Shown here: positions 52,998 to 62,025 of the stretch, in pieces
Layout of the letters: each line of letters starts with the position of its first letter
How positions within the stretch are numbered: position 1 is the stretch's first letter
Source of the DNA: VAZQ01 sp963817135
GTDB taxonomy: Bacteria; Pseudomonadota; Alphaproteobacteria; Rhizobiales; Xanthobacteraceae
DNA: 64,000 bases
Assembly: GCA_963817135.1 (NCBI GenBank)
Contig: CAWFNG010000019.1
Span: 310,001 to 374,000 of the forward strand
Direction: 5' to 3'
Translations under genes and position numbers: made by a program
The notes under the pieces: model-generated
What the model was told of the DNA's origin: nothing
The model's input: only the letters and a program-made list of their open reading frames with translations
Databases searched by the model: none

Positions 52998-53165
52998 CTA
53001 GTGGTCCGATTCCGAAGTTCGCCACCACTCGCGGCACGTTCAGATGCGAACTTCGGAATCTAAGGACCACTAGCAACTCTATGATTTCTAGTGCGGTTTT
53101 GAATTTGAAGTTCCTAAACGAGCTTGCGGCCAGTTATGATAGGAACTTCAAATTCACCGCACTAG
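52998..53165 (+). repeat. Full-length CTAG composite element (A-spacer-B)
   Basis: Module A (52998-53073): CTAGTGGTCCGATTCCGAAG at one end, GGACCACTAG at the other, a near-perfect hairpin. Spacer CAACTCTATGATTT (53074-53087). Module B (53088-53165): CTAGTGCGGTTTTGAATTTG to TTCACCGCACTAG with GAAGTTCCTA/TAGGAACTTC arms. No coding capacity. Its B end overlaps the 3' end of the dienelactone hydrolase gene. Confidence 0.92.
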
Positions 53166-53859
53166 CCAGATGCTTGCGGAAAAATTCAAGCGTCAGGTTG
53201 AGCGCCCGATCGGCTTCCGGCTTGCTGTAGGTCCTGCCTCCGATTCTGGCAAAGGCATGGTCCGCTTCGGGATATTTGTGAATGGTGACGAGCGGATTGG
53301 GTGAGAGCCGCCGCTCCAGCAAGTCGTTGACCTCCGCCTGCACCCAGCGGTCGCGCATGGCCATGTGCAGCACAAACGGCCGGTGCAGGTTACGAGCCTC
53401 ACGAATGTGATGCTCGATATAGGTGCCGTAATAGGCGACCGCACAATCGATGTCGGTGCGACAGCACAGCAGATAGCAGAGCTTGCCGCCCAGGCAGTAG
53501 CCGACAGCGCCGACCTTGCCGTTGCACGCGGGCAAGCCGCGAAGATAGGAGCGCGTGTCCTCCATGTCGTGAACGGCGAGGTCGTAATCGAAGTCGTAAT
53601 AGAGGTCGAAGGCTTTTCTTACGTGCTCGGGGTTCTTGTCGGAAAGCTCGACCCCTGGTTCCTGTCGCCAGAACAGGTCGGGCACCAGGCAAACGAACCC
53701 GGCTTGCGCGAATTCGTGCGCGTGGTGACGCATGGTGTCATTGACGCCCCAGATTTCCATGATGGCGATAATGGCCGGTGCCGGGGTCGAATCGGGAATA
53801 GCGAGATAGGCACCCATTTCCCCGTCCCGCAACTTGAACTTGATGTCCCGCGCCTGCAT
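53134..53859 (-). CDS. Dienelactone hydrolase family protein with element-derived C-terminus
   Basis: A 241-residue alpha/beta hydrolase with the nucleophile cysteine in VGYCLGGKLCY, and the catalytic histidine in PEADHAFARIG. Start ATG 53859 (MQARDIKFKLRDGEMGAY). The gene lies 10 bases behind the amidohydrolase gene, so the two probably form an operon for ring-cleavage or lactone catabolism. The last about ten residues (SAVNLKFLS) and the TAA stop are encoded by module B of the CTAG element, which must have cut off the original end. Confidence 0.92.
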   Translation of the reverse strand: MQARDIKFKLRDGEMGAYLAIPDSTPAPAIIAIMEIWGVNDTMRHHAHEFAQAGFVCLVPDLFWRQEPGVELSDKNPEHVRKAFDLYYDFDYDLAVHDMEDTRSYLRGLPACNGKVGAVGYCLGGKLCYLLCCRTDIDCAVAYYGTYIEHHIREARNLHRPFVLHMAMRDRWVQAEVNDLLERRLSPNPLVTIHKYPEADHAFARIGGRTYSKPEADRALNLTLEFFRKHLASAVNLKFLS

Positions 53860-53869
53860 CGCTCTTTCC

Positions 53870-54871
53870 CTATCGCGACAGCCTGAGAAGACGACGCGCG
53901 TTGCCGTGAAATATGCATGCGCGATCGTCCTCGCTGATCGCAAGCGCTTCTACGGCTTTGATGGTGCCGGCAATGAGCATTGCCCCCTGCTCGGGGTCAA
54001 ACGGCGCGTCGCTGGCAAACAGGCAATGCGAGGTTCCGAAATAATCATGCCCGCAGCGCGTGGCAGCAACATCTCCATTCAAGGCGGTGTCGGCATAGAG
54101 CATCTTGAAATACTCCTGCGGCTTTTTGTGCAGAGCTGCCGCACCGGGATTGCAATCCCGGGAGCCGAAAAAGATCTGGCGAAAGCCAAGCCCGATCCGT
54201 CCTGCGAAATACGGGATCATGCCTCCCATGTGATGGGTGATGATCGTCAATGCGGGCAATTCATCGAACAGCCCGGAATAAACCAGCCGCATCATGCAGG
54301 CGCTCGTCTCATACGGCCAGCCGAAGGTGAACCAGATCTCGTTTTCCGATACCTGTTCGCCGGCATAATCGGAAAATTGCGGGCCGCGCATGGGGTGCAC
54401 CCACACCGGCAGGCCGTGCTGCGCCATGCGGTGAAACAGCGGACGAAATTGCCCGGCGCTCAGCGGCTGTCCCGCCACGTTGGTGAAGACCTGAACGCCC
54501 CGCGCGCCAAGCTCGGTCACTGCGCGATCGGCTTCGTGCACCGCGGCGTCGATGTTGTTCATCGGCAGCGAGGCAACAAAAGTGGGGAATCGATCTGGAT
54601 AGCGGCGGCAAAGATCGGCCAATCCATCATTGGCGAGGCGCGCCAGATCCGGCGTCCGCTCCGGTGGACCAAGCAGTTCAATCGGCGGATTGGCGAGCGA
54701 GAGCACCTGCCGGTAATCATCAAATCGGTCGAGCAACCGCAACCGCGCCTCGATATCCCACAGCGTGCGCATGCGCGGGAATGCCGTCGCGGCCGGCTGG
54801 TCAGGTACGAGGGCGCGCAGCCGCTCGAAATAGCCGGCAGGGATGAAATGATTGAAAACGTCGATGATCAC
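53870..54871 (-). CDS. Amidohydrolase family 2 protein (ACMSD-like)
   Basis: A 333-residue TIM-barrel protein: VIIDVFNHFIPAGYFERL at the start, WVHPMRGP, ITHHMGGMIPYFAGR and FASDAPFDPEQG carrying metal or catalytic residues. The usual HxH motif at the N-terminus is FNH here, a known variant of the group. ACMSD-like enzymes decarboxylate or hydrolyse aromatic ring-cleavage products. GTG 54871 is the best start (no in-frame ATG in the homologous part). Divergent from the MFS gene. Confidence 0.87.
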   Translation of the reverse strand: MIIDVFNHFIPAGYFERLRALVPDQPAATAFPRMRTLWDIEARLRLLDRFDDYRQVLSLANPPIELLGPPERTPDLARLANDGLADLCRRYPDRFPTFVASLPMNNIDAAVHEADRAVTELGARGVQVFTNVAGQPLSAGQFRPLFHRMAQHGLPVWVHPMRGPQFSDYAGEQVSENEIWFTFGWPYETSACMMRLVYSGLFDELPALTIITHHMGGMIPYFAGRIGLGFRQIFFGSRDCNPGAAALHKKPQEYFKMLYADTALNGDVAATRCGHDYFGTSHCLFASDAPFDPEQGAMLIAGTIKAVEALAISEDDRACIFHGNARRLLRLSR

Positions 54872-54940
54872 CGTCGCAGCCCTTGTGATAGCCGACCGGC
54901 TCTGACACACAAACGAAAATAATAAAAAGGGGGGAAACGA

Positions 54941-56299
54941 ATGCAAAGCAGCGTCAGCAAATCCGCGGAATTGGTCGGCCGTCTGGAGCGCCTGCCATTC
55001 TCGCCGTGGCATCGCAACCTGTTCATCCTCTGCTTCCTCGGCGTGATGTTCGATGCCTGCGATTTCGCGCTGTTCGGAATGGCACTACCGCCGGTTGCGC
55101 GAGAATTCGGGCTAAACCAGGCGCAAGCCGGCCTGCTCGCCACCGTGGGCCTGGTGGGCGCATTTCTCGGCGCTTTGTTCTGGGGGACCATTTCCGATTA
55201 CATCGGCCGGCGCGTCTCGTTTGCTGCCACAATCGGCATCTTTTCCCTGTTCACCGGGCTCGTCGCCGCCTCCTGGAACGTGCTGTCGCTCTCGGTCTTC
55301 CGCTTCATTTCCAATTTCGGATTGGGCGGCGAAGTGCCCGTCGCGCTGACGCTCACCTCGGAATACAGCCCAAGCCGCATCCGCGGACGCATGACCGGCA
55401 GCATGATGGCTGCGTTTCCGCTGGGCCTCGCGCTTGCGGCGCTGGTCGCCTATTTCGTTATCCCGACCTACGGCTGGCGCGCCGCCTTCGTGCTGGGCGT
55501 CATTCCCGCGGTGCTGCTGTTCTTTGTGCGGCTCATCATGCCGGAATCGGCGCGCTATCTGGTGAGCCGCGGCCGTATCGACGAGGCCGAGCGCACGGTC
55601 GCCGAGATCGAGCAAAAAGCTGCGCAAGGCAAGCCGTTGCCGCCGCCGGTGCCGGTACCCGCCGGGTTCGAAGCGCGCGGCGTCACGGTTTTGGAGCTGC
55701 TCACGCCGGAGCGCCGCCGACGCACCATTCTCCTGTGGATTGTCTCATTCTGCTTTCTATGGTCGTCGAACGGCATCATTTTCATGCTGCCGCAGATTCT
55801 GGTGCAGCGCGGCTTTGAACTGCGGCAGATTTTCATCTTCCTGTTCGTGCAGGCGGTGGCCGCTTTCGTCGGCTACACGGCGTGCGGCTTTCTCATCGAC
55901 TGGTTCGGCCGTCGGCCGGTATTGTTTCTCTATTATTTCATCGGCGCGTTCTTTCATCTGTGGTTTGCAGAGGCGACCGGTATCTGGATTTACTTTGCGA
56001 TCGCGGCAGTAGGCTGGGTCAATCCCGGCGTCTACGGCTCGAACGGCATCTATGTGAGCGAGCTTTATCCGACCCATTTGCGGGCAACCGCGGTCGGTTG
56101 GTTCTTCGGTATCGGCCGCGTCGGCTCCTTTCTCGCGCCTGCCGCAATCGGCTTCATGCTGCATTACGGTTGGGGCGCCTATGTTCTCCACACCTTCGCA
56201 CTGACCTTCCTCATCGCCGCCATTGCGCTGTGGTTCGTCGGCATCGAGACCAAGGGACGCGTGCTTGAGCAGATCACCGTTTCGCCCCAGCCGGCGTGA
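54941..56299 (+). CDS. MFS transporter (aromatic acid/sugar transporter-like)
   Basis: A 452-residue protein with twelve membrane helices. The loop 2-3 signature is GTISDYIGRRVSFA and its repeat is DWFGRRPVLFLYY; VPVALTLTSEYSPSRIRGRM lies in helix 4-5. AAAAAGGGGGGAAACGA precedes the ATG. It is divergent from the amidohydrolase-dienelactone hydrolase pair and probably imports their substrate, likely an aromatic acid. Confidence 0.92.
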   Translation: MQSSVSKSAELVGRLERLPFSPWHRNLFILCFLGVMFDACDFALFGMALPPVAREFGLNQAQAGLLATVGLVGAFLGALFWGTISDYIGRRVSFAATIGIFSLFTGLVAASWNVLSLSVFRFISNFGLGGEVPVALTLTSEYSPSRIRGRMTGSMMAAFPLGLALAALVAYFVIPTYGWRAAFVLGVIPAVLLFFVRLIMPESARYLVSRGRIDEAERTVAEIEQKAAQGKPLPPPVPVPAGFEARGVTVLELLTPERRRRTILLWIVSFCFLWSSNGIIFMLPQILVQRGFELRQIFIFLFVQAVAAFVGYTACGFLIDWFGRRPVLFLYYFIGAFFHLWFAEATGIWIYFAIAAVGWVNPGVYGSNGIYVSELYPTHLRATAVGWFFGIGRVGSFLAPAAIGFMLHYGWGAYVLHTFALTFLIAAIALWFVGIETKGRVLEQITVSPQPA

Positions 56300-56304
56300 G
56301 CCGG

Positions 56305-56344
56305 AATGATGATTACTCAATGATGATTACCCAACGATGATTAC
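56305..56344 (+). repeat. Three 14-bp direct repeats
   Basis: AATGATGATTAC-TC, AATGATGATTAC-CC and AACGATGATTAC follow each other with a 14-base period between the MFS gene and the Crp/Fnr gene. Such spaced repeats may bind a regulator or arise by slippage. Confidence 0.75.
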
Positions 56345-56428
56345 CATGGGCCGCTCGGTCTGCGCGTGGTATCGTCCTCTCTCGCGCGGGGATTACCCCG
56401 AAAGAGTGCCGCATTTCCCGGCACCTCT

Positions 56429-57148
56429 ATGGCGCCAATGGTAAGAACTCCGGCAAATCCCGCGGAAGATCGCAGCCTGCTCACGGATTGCATCCTGTTT
56501 CGCGGCCTCCCTCCGGAGCAGCGCAATTCCCTCGCAAAGTTTGCCCACATCCGGGAATTCGCGGCCGGCAAATCCATTTTTCTGCGGGGATCGGTGCATC
56601 ACAGCATGATGGCAGTGCTGAAGGGCACGGTGAAAATCAGCGTGACCAACCCGGATGGCCGGGAGCTTCTGCTGGCGATACTCCATCCCGGCGAGGTGTT
56701 TGGCGAGATTGCACTGCTCGACGGCAAGGAGCGCAGTGCCGACGCCGTGGCGGTCACGGATTGCAGCCTGGCTGGGCTGGAGCGTCGCGATGTGATGAAC
56801 TTTCTCGAACGCAATCCGGCGGCCTGGGGTACTCTCGTCGAGGTTCTCTGCGCCCGGCTGCGTCACACCGATGAGCACCTGGCCGAAGTTGCCCTGTTGC
56901 ATCTGCCGGCACGCATCGCCAATGCCCTGCTGCGAGTATTAGCCGGCGAGACACCCGCACCGGCTGCCCACTCCCCCAGCGAGATTCGTCTCTCTCAGCG
57001 CGAGATCGGAGCGATGGTGGGCGCCTCGCGCGAGAGCGTCAACAAGTGCTTTCATGAATGGCGGCGCAAAGGCATCGTGCGCATCGACAAGGGAGGCATC
57101 ACCGTAACCGACGTCGCCGCACTCGAACGGCTTGCAAAGCAGGAGTGA
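56429..57148 (+). CDS. Crp/Fnr-family transcriptional regulator
   Basis: A 239-residue regulator with a cyclic-nucleotide-type sensor domain (MAVLKGTVKISVTNPDGREL, HPGEVFGEIALLDGKERSADA) and a winged helix (LSQREIGAMVGASRESVNKCFHEW). No FNR cysteine cluster. It is similar in plan to the regulator at 25320-26048. ATG 56429 gives MAPMVRTPANPAED; ATG 56438 and a longer GTG frame from 56366 are alternatives. It may regulate the adjacent transporter or dehydrogenase. Confidence 0.88.
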   Translation: MAPMVRTPANPAEDRSLLTDCILFRGLPPEQRNSLAKFAHIREFAAGKSIFLRGSVHHSMMAVLKGTVKISVTNPDGRELLLAILHPGEVFGEIALLDGKERSADAVAVTDCSLAGLERRDVMNFLERNPAAWGTLVEVLCARLRHTDEHLAEVALLHLPARIANALLRVLAGETPAPAAHSPSEIRLSQREIGAMVGASRESVNKCFHEWRRKGIVRIDKGGITVTDVAALERLAKQE

Positions 57149-57197
57149 CGCCCGGCGATTGGCGAAGCGCGATGCTCCTCACGATGCGGCCCGCCGC

Positions 57198-58355
57198 TTA
57201 CAGGCCGCGTGCAATGAGAAGCTTCATGATCTCGTTGGTGCCGGCATAGATGCGCATGACGCGGGCGTCGCGGTACATGCGGGAAATCGGATATTCCTCC
57301 ATATAGCCGTAGCCGCCGAACAGCTGCAGGCAGCGGTCGATGATCGTGCCCTGCAGATCGGTGAGCCAGTATTTCGCCATGGAGGCAGTCGAGGTATCGA
57401 GCGAGCCGTCGAGATAGCGGCCGATGCAGTGATCGTGGAACACCCGGCCGATGGTCGCTTCGGACTTACATTCCGCCAGCACGAACTGGGTGTTCTGAAA
57501 TTCGATGATTTTTTTGCCGAATGCCTCGCGCTGCTTGACGTAGTCGATCGTCAACCCGAGCGCGCGCTCGAGCATGGCCTGGGCATGCACTGCCACAATG
57601 AGCCGCTCGCGCGGCAGGTCGTTCATCAATTGCGTAAAACCCTGCCCCTCCTCGCTGCCAAGGAGGTTCTCGGCGGGAAGCTTCACCTCATCGAAGAACA
57701 ATTCGGATGTGTCGGCGGCATCCAGCCCGAGCTTGTTGAGCTTGCGGCCGCGGCGGAAGCCGGGCGCGTCATCGGTCTCCACCACCAGGAGCGAGACGCC
57801 CTTGGAACCGGCGCCGGGGTCGGTCTTGGCGACAACGACGATGAAATTGGCGTGTTGGCCATTGGTGATGAACGTCTTGGCGCCGCTGAGCACGTAGCCG
57901 TTGCCCGACTTCTTCGCCGACGTGCGCACCCCTTGCAGGTCGGAGCCGGTGCCGGGCTCGCTCATGGCAATGGCGCCGATAAGCTCGCCGGTGACCAGCC
58001 TGGGCAGCCAGCGCTGCTTTTGCTCCTCGGTGCCGTAATGCAGGATGTACGGCGCGACTATGCCGGAATGCAGCGGAGCGCCAAAGGAATCGAAGCCGGC
58101 AAGACCGAGTTGGCGGATGATCACCGCCTCATGGGCGAAGCTGCCACCAGCTCCTCCATACTGTTCCGGAATTGCCGGGCACAGTAGTCCCGCCGCGCCG
58201 GCCTTGGTCCAGACTTCACGCTCGTACATTCCGCGCTCGTTCCAGGCATCGAGCTGCGGAACGTATTCGGCGGCGATGAAACGCCGTGCCTGCTCTTCGA
58301 GCATGACAACGTCATCGGACATCCAGGTCGCCGGCGGAAGATCGAGAACGGCCAT
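57198..58355 (-). CDS. Acyl-CoA dehydrogenase
   Basis: A 385-residue FAD enzyme. FAD-binding segments are AIAMSEPGTGSDLQGVRT and FITNGQHANFIVVVAKT; the C-terminal domain has REAFGKKIIEFQ, QLFGGYGYMEEYPISRMYRDA and RIYAGTNEIMKLLIA with the catalytic glutamate in YAGTNE. It oxidises acyl-CoA thioesters; the chain specificity cannot be told. A truncated B end of the CTAG element stands directly before its ATG, and no ribosome site is visible. Confidence 0.95.
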   Translation of the reverse strand: MAVLDLPPATWMSDDVVMLEEQARRFIAAEYVPQLDAWNERGMYEREVWTKAGAAGLLCPAIPEQYGGAGGSFAHEAVIIRQLGLAGFDSFGAPLHSGIVAPYILHYGTEEQKQRWLPRLVTGELIGAIAMSEPGTGSDLQGVRTSAKKSGNGYVLSGAKTFITNGQHANFIVVVAKTDPGAGSKGVSLLVVETDDAPGFRRGRKLNKLGLDAADTSELFFDEVKLPAENLLGSEEGQGFTQLMNDLPRERLIVAVHAQAMLERALGLTIDYVKQREAFGKKIIEFQNTQFVLAECKSEATIGRVFHDHCIGRYLDGSLDTSTASMAKYWLTDLQGTIIDRCLQLFGGYGYMEEYPISRMYRDARVMRIYAGTNEIMKLLIARGL

Positions 58356-58383
58356 GATAGGAACTGCAAATTCACCGCACTAT
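58356..58383. repeat. Truncated B end of the CTAG element
   Basis: TAGGAACTGCAAATTCACCG followed by CACTA matches the outer arm of module B with one change. The other arm is absent. It occupies the 5' untranslated region of the acyl-CoA dehydrogenase gene. Confidence 0.7.
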
Positions 58384-58608
58384 TGGCTAGTCTATTGGTA
58401 ATGTACTGAGCCTGTGATCGAAGGGCCACACCCACGGCCTGATTGTCCGCTGCCGCTTGCATTAGGCTGCCAGGCTTAACGCTCTGTTTACCGCAAACGG
58501 CAAAAACTGCGCACCGGAGCGCCAGCACGGCATTGCCCGTGCAGCTGGCTCTTAACGGGCGTCGGTTCCGGCAGCGCTTTTGCTCGGCCCCCAAATTCGG
58601 ATGCGGGT

Positions 58609-61600
58609 ATGAGATCGGGTGATCCGTGGAAGCTGCGAGGGATCCGGCGCGACGCGCAGGAAACCGCGCGCGAGGCAGCGCGTCGCGCCGGGATGTCGGT
58701 CGGGGAATGGCTCGACAGCGTCATTTCCGCCGAAGAGAACCCGCCGGAAACCCGGCACGCGACGCGCGACTATCCTGACTACGAGGCCGCAAGCGAGCGC
58801 GACGAGGAGCCCCGCGACTACAACAGCTATCGGGCTCACCCGCCCGCGCCACGCAGCGCACCGCCAAGTGGGGACGATCCCGCGGCGATCGATCGCAGCG
58901 TGCGCCAGCTCAATGCGCGACTCGACGATCTGAGCCGCCAGCTCACGCGCGCAGCGCAGTTGAGCGAAGCCAATGCGTCGCGCGCGTCGGTTCGCGACCA
59001 GGAGGCGCCGCCGCAACTGGTTGAGGTGATTTCCAAGCTCGACCGCCGGCTCGATCAGCTGATGACCGAAGGCCGCGCCAGCAAAAGCGCGATGGAGCAA
59101 CGCGTTGACGCGGTGAGCCGTGCGGTTGCCGACCTCAACCCGAAGCGGACTTCGCCGCCACAGGAACCGGCCACTCCGCTCGATCAGGCCATGCTCGAAA
59201 TAGCCAACCGGCAGCGCACACTGGACGGCAAGGCCGCGCCCGAGCCGCCGCGCACGACGCCCACTCCCGAGTCATTGCCACGCCCGCGCACTCAAGAGCT
59301 GTCCGGGCTGGAACAGCAGCTTCGAACCATCAATTCGCAAATCGCCAGTCTGAAGCAGCCCTGCGGCATCGACAAGGCCATCGACACGCTGCGCGATGAC
59401 CTCGCCGAGATCGGTGTCATGCTGCAGGACGCGCTGCCGCGCAAATCGGTCGAAGCGCTGGAGGGCCAGGTACGCAAGCTTGCCGAGCGAATCGAAGAGA
59501 CGCGCAATGCAGGGGCGGACGGCAGCGCCCTTGTCGGTCTGGAACGAGGCCTTGCCGAAGTACGGGATGCGCTGCGCAGCCTCTCGCCCGCGGAAGGTCT
59601 CGTCGGGATCGACCGCGAATTGCAGCAGCTTTCGCACAAGCTCGACGTTGTCGCGCACAACAGCCAGGATCCCACGGCGCTGCGCCAGCTCGAAGGCGCG
59701 ATCGTTGCCATGCGCGGCATCGTCTCGCAGGTTGCTTCCAACGACGCGCTCGCAAGCCTGTCGCAGGAGGTGCGAGCGCTTGCCGGCAAGGTCGACCGCG
59801 CTACCGACACCGACAGCAGCAATATTCTTTCCGCACTCGAGCAGCGAATTGCCGCCCTCGCCGACGCCCTCGAACGGCGCAACCAAGGCGGCCAGAAGGT
59901 GCCGAACGAACTGGAAGCCGCCATCAGCGGGCTCGTCGACAAGATCGAGCGCGTGCAGCTCACGCCCAACAATCATGCCGCACTCGGGCATCTGGAGGAC
60001 CGCATTGCCAAGCTGGTCGAGAAACTCGATGCCTCCGACAACAGGCTCAATCATCTCGAGGCCATAGAGCGCGGCTTGGCGGAGCTTCTCATCCATCTGG
60101 AACATCAGCGGCTGCCAAACGTGGCGCGGGGCGCGGCCGAGGTCGATGACCTTTCTCGCAATGTGTCCCAACTCAGGCAAACCGAGCAAAAGACCCGGGA
60201 AGCCCTGGAAACCGTGCATGGCACGCTGGGACACGTGGTCGACCGCCTCGCCATGATCGAAACCGACATCCGAAACACGCCGGCACGGCGGGTGGAGGAA
60301 TGGCTGACGGAAGCGTTCTCGCGCAGCGGCTCAAGCAAACCGAAGGAGCCCGAGCTGCACGCTGCTGCCGCCGGCGGCAACGGCAAGGACCGCAAATCGC
60401 AGCCACCGACGAAATCCGAAGCATCTGCAGCCTTGCCGTCTTCACCGGCGCCACTGCCGCAGGCTTTGGAACCCATCGATCTGGAAGCACCCCTGACACC
60501 GGAGTTGCCAGCCGCTACGGCAGCGGAGCGCCGGCCCTTCGATCCGGATCTGCCGCCTGATCATCCGCTGGAGCCCGGCTCGAGCGGCACGTCGGGGCGC
60601 ATTGCTCGCTCGCCAGCAGAGCGGATTGCTGCCTCCGAATCGGTGCTCGCCGGGGCGAAGCCGCCGCCAGCGACGGAAGTTGGAGGAAAATCGAGCTTCA
60701 TTGCTGCAGCACGGCGCGCCGCTCAGGCCGCAGGCCGGGAATCTCCCAGCAGATCGGCCGTCGGCGGTCCGCGCGAGATCGCCTCCGCCGCCGGCAAGCT
60801 CGCCAAACGGGTCGGCAAGTTACGCGCCTTGATTGGAGCAACCGCGGGCGTTCTCATCGTGCTCGGGGCGTTCCAGGTCGCGCGCATATGGCTGGGCTCT
60901 CCGGAGCAGCCTGAGCAGAGCCCGCCGGTCCAGCAGGTCCCGGGGTCTTCGGAACGCTCACCGGATTCCACCGTCATCAAACCAGCAGCAGCGCCGGATG
61001 CCGTCCCTCCGACGATCAGTCGACAATCCTCCGCCTATCCGGCAAACGGCGGCACGGACAGCACCATTCTTGCCCCCGAAGTCGCGCCGGAAATCAATAG
61101 CAGCGAAGGACAACCCACCAGAACCATGGCGCCTAGTGCAGAGCGCGACGTCACCGGCTCGATCCTTCCGCTGGAGAAATCAGCAAAGCCACCCACCGCG
61201 AATACGCCCACTGCGGTCGAGGCAAGCACTCCAGCTCCGGCTGCGAAACCGCCGGCTGCGCCAACGACCCAGCCTTCCGCGCCACATCAAGCCGCGGCCG
61301 ACAAATTGCCCCCAGCTTTCGGTAGCACGCTGCGCAATGGCGCGAACAAAGCCGACGCATCCGCTCAATATGAGATCGCGGTGCGCTTTGCCGAGGGGCG
61401 CGGTGTGCCGCAGAATCTCGGCGAAGCCGCCGAGTGGTTCGAGCGCGCGGCCAAACAAGGGCTTGCGCCCGCCCAGTTCCGACTTGCCGGGCTTTACGAG
61501 AAGGGTCTCGGCGTCAAGAAGAATATCGAGACTGCCCGCCGCTTCTATGTCGCCGCCGGCGAAGCCGGCAACGCCAAGGCGCTGCACAATCTCGCCGTGC

Positions 61601-62025
61601 TCTATGCCGAGGGAGTCGACGGCAAACCGGACTACCAGACAGCCGCCCGATGGTTCCGCAAGGCGGCCGACTACGGGGTCGCCGACAGCCAGTATAACCT
61701 CGCCATTCTCTATGCGCGCGGCATCGGGGTCGAGCAGAATTTTACGGAAGCTTACAAATGGTTCGCGCTGGCTGCGCTGCAGGGCGACGTCGAATCGGCA
61801 AAGAAGCGCGATGAATTGGGAGCCAGGCTCGATGCGCAGTCGCTCAATGTGGCGATGCAGGCGGTACAGACCTGGATGCCCGAGCACCAGCCTGAGGCTG
61901 CGGTCGAGGTCAAGCCGCCGCCCGGCGGATGGGATGCCGCCGCGTCTTCTGCGCAAGGGGGCAAACGCAAGCCCGTGATTGTCGGACCCAAGCTCGACCT
62001 TGCCACCCCAGTGCGAGCACAATAA
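58609..62025 (+). CDS. PodJ-like polarity protein with coiled coils, one membrane helix and SEL1 repeats
   Basis: An 1138-residue protein. The N-terminus (DPWKLRGIRRDAQETAREAA, RRAGMSVGEWLDSVI) is the signature of alphaproteobacterial PodJ-like proteins. Long coiled coils follow (about residues 100-565), then a proline/alanine-rich stretch, one membrane helix (LIGATAGVLIVLGAFQVARI, about 740-760), a periplasmic Pro/Ala linker and three or four SEL1 repeats (AQYEIAVRFAEGRGVPQNLG, AQFRLAGLYEKGLGVKKN, ALHNLAVLYAEG, SQYNLAILYARGIGV). PodJ organises the cell pole in Caulobacter. The peptidoglycan-binding domain of some relatives is not evident. Confidence 0.9.
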   Translation: MRSGDPWKLRGIRRDAQETAREAARRAGMSVGEWLDSVISAEENPPETRHATRDYPDYEAASERDEEPRDYNSYRAHPPAPRSAPPSGDDPAAIDRSVRQLNARLDDLSRQLTRAAQLSEANASRASVRDQEAPPQLVEVISKLDRRLDQLMTEGRASKSAMEQRVDAVSRAVADLNPKRTSPPQEPATPLDQAMLEIANRQRTLDGKAAPEPPRTTPTPESLPRPRTQELSGLEQQLRTINSQIASLKQPCGIDKAIDTLRDDLAEIGVMLQDALPRKSVEALEGQVRKLAERIEETRNAGADGSALVGLERGLAEVRDALRSLSPAEGLVGIDRELQQLSHKLDVVAHNSQDPTALRQLEGAIVAMRGIVSQVASNDALASLSQEVRALAGKVDRATDTDSSNILSALEQRIAALADALERRNQGGQKVPNELEAAISGLVDKIERVQLTPNNHAALGHLEDRIAKLVEKLDASDNRLNHLEAIERGLAELLIHLEHQRLPNVARGAAEVDDLSRNVSQLRQTEQKTREALETVHGTLGHVVDRLAMIETDIRNTPARRVEEWLTEAFSRSGSSKPKEPELHAAAAGGNGKDRKSQPPTKSEASAALPSSPAPLPQALEPIDLEAPLTPELPAATAAERRPFDPDLPPDHPLEPGSSGTSGRIARSPAERIAASESVLAGAKPPPATEVGGKSSFIAAARRAAQAAGRESPSRSAVGGPREIASAAGKLAKRVGKLRALIGATAGVLIVLGAFQVARIWLGSPEQPEQSPPVQQVPGSSERSPDSTVIKPAAAPDAVPPTISRQSSAYPANGGTDSTILAPEVAPEINSSEGQPTRTMAPSAERDVTGSILPLEKSAKPPTANTPTAVEASTPAPAAKPPAAPTTQPSAPHQAAADKLPPAFGSTLRNGANKADASAQYEIAVRFAEGRGVPQNLGEAAEWFERAAKQGLAPAQFRLAGLYEKGLGVKKNIETARRFYVAAGEAGNAKALHNLAVLYAEGVDGKPDYQTAARWFRKAADYGVADSQYNLAILYARGIGVEQNFTEAYKWFALAALQGDVESAKKRDELGARLDAQSLNVAMQAVQTWMPEHQPEAAVEVKPPPGGWDAAASSAQGGKRKPVIVGPKLDLATPVRAQ

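Noticed and set aside
48937..53165. Classical composite transposon
   Set aside because: The bracketing units are 168-bp non-coding elements; no transposase gene lies inside or beside them.
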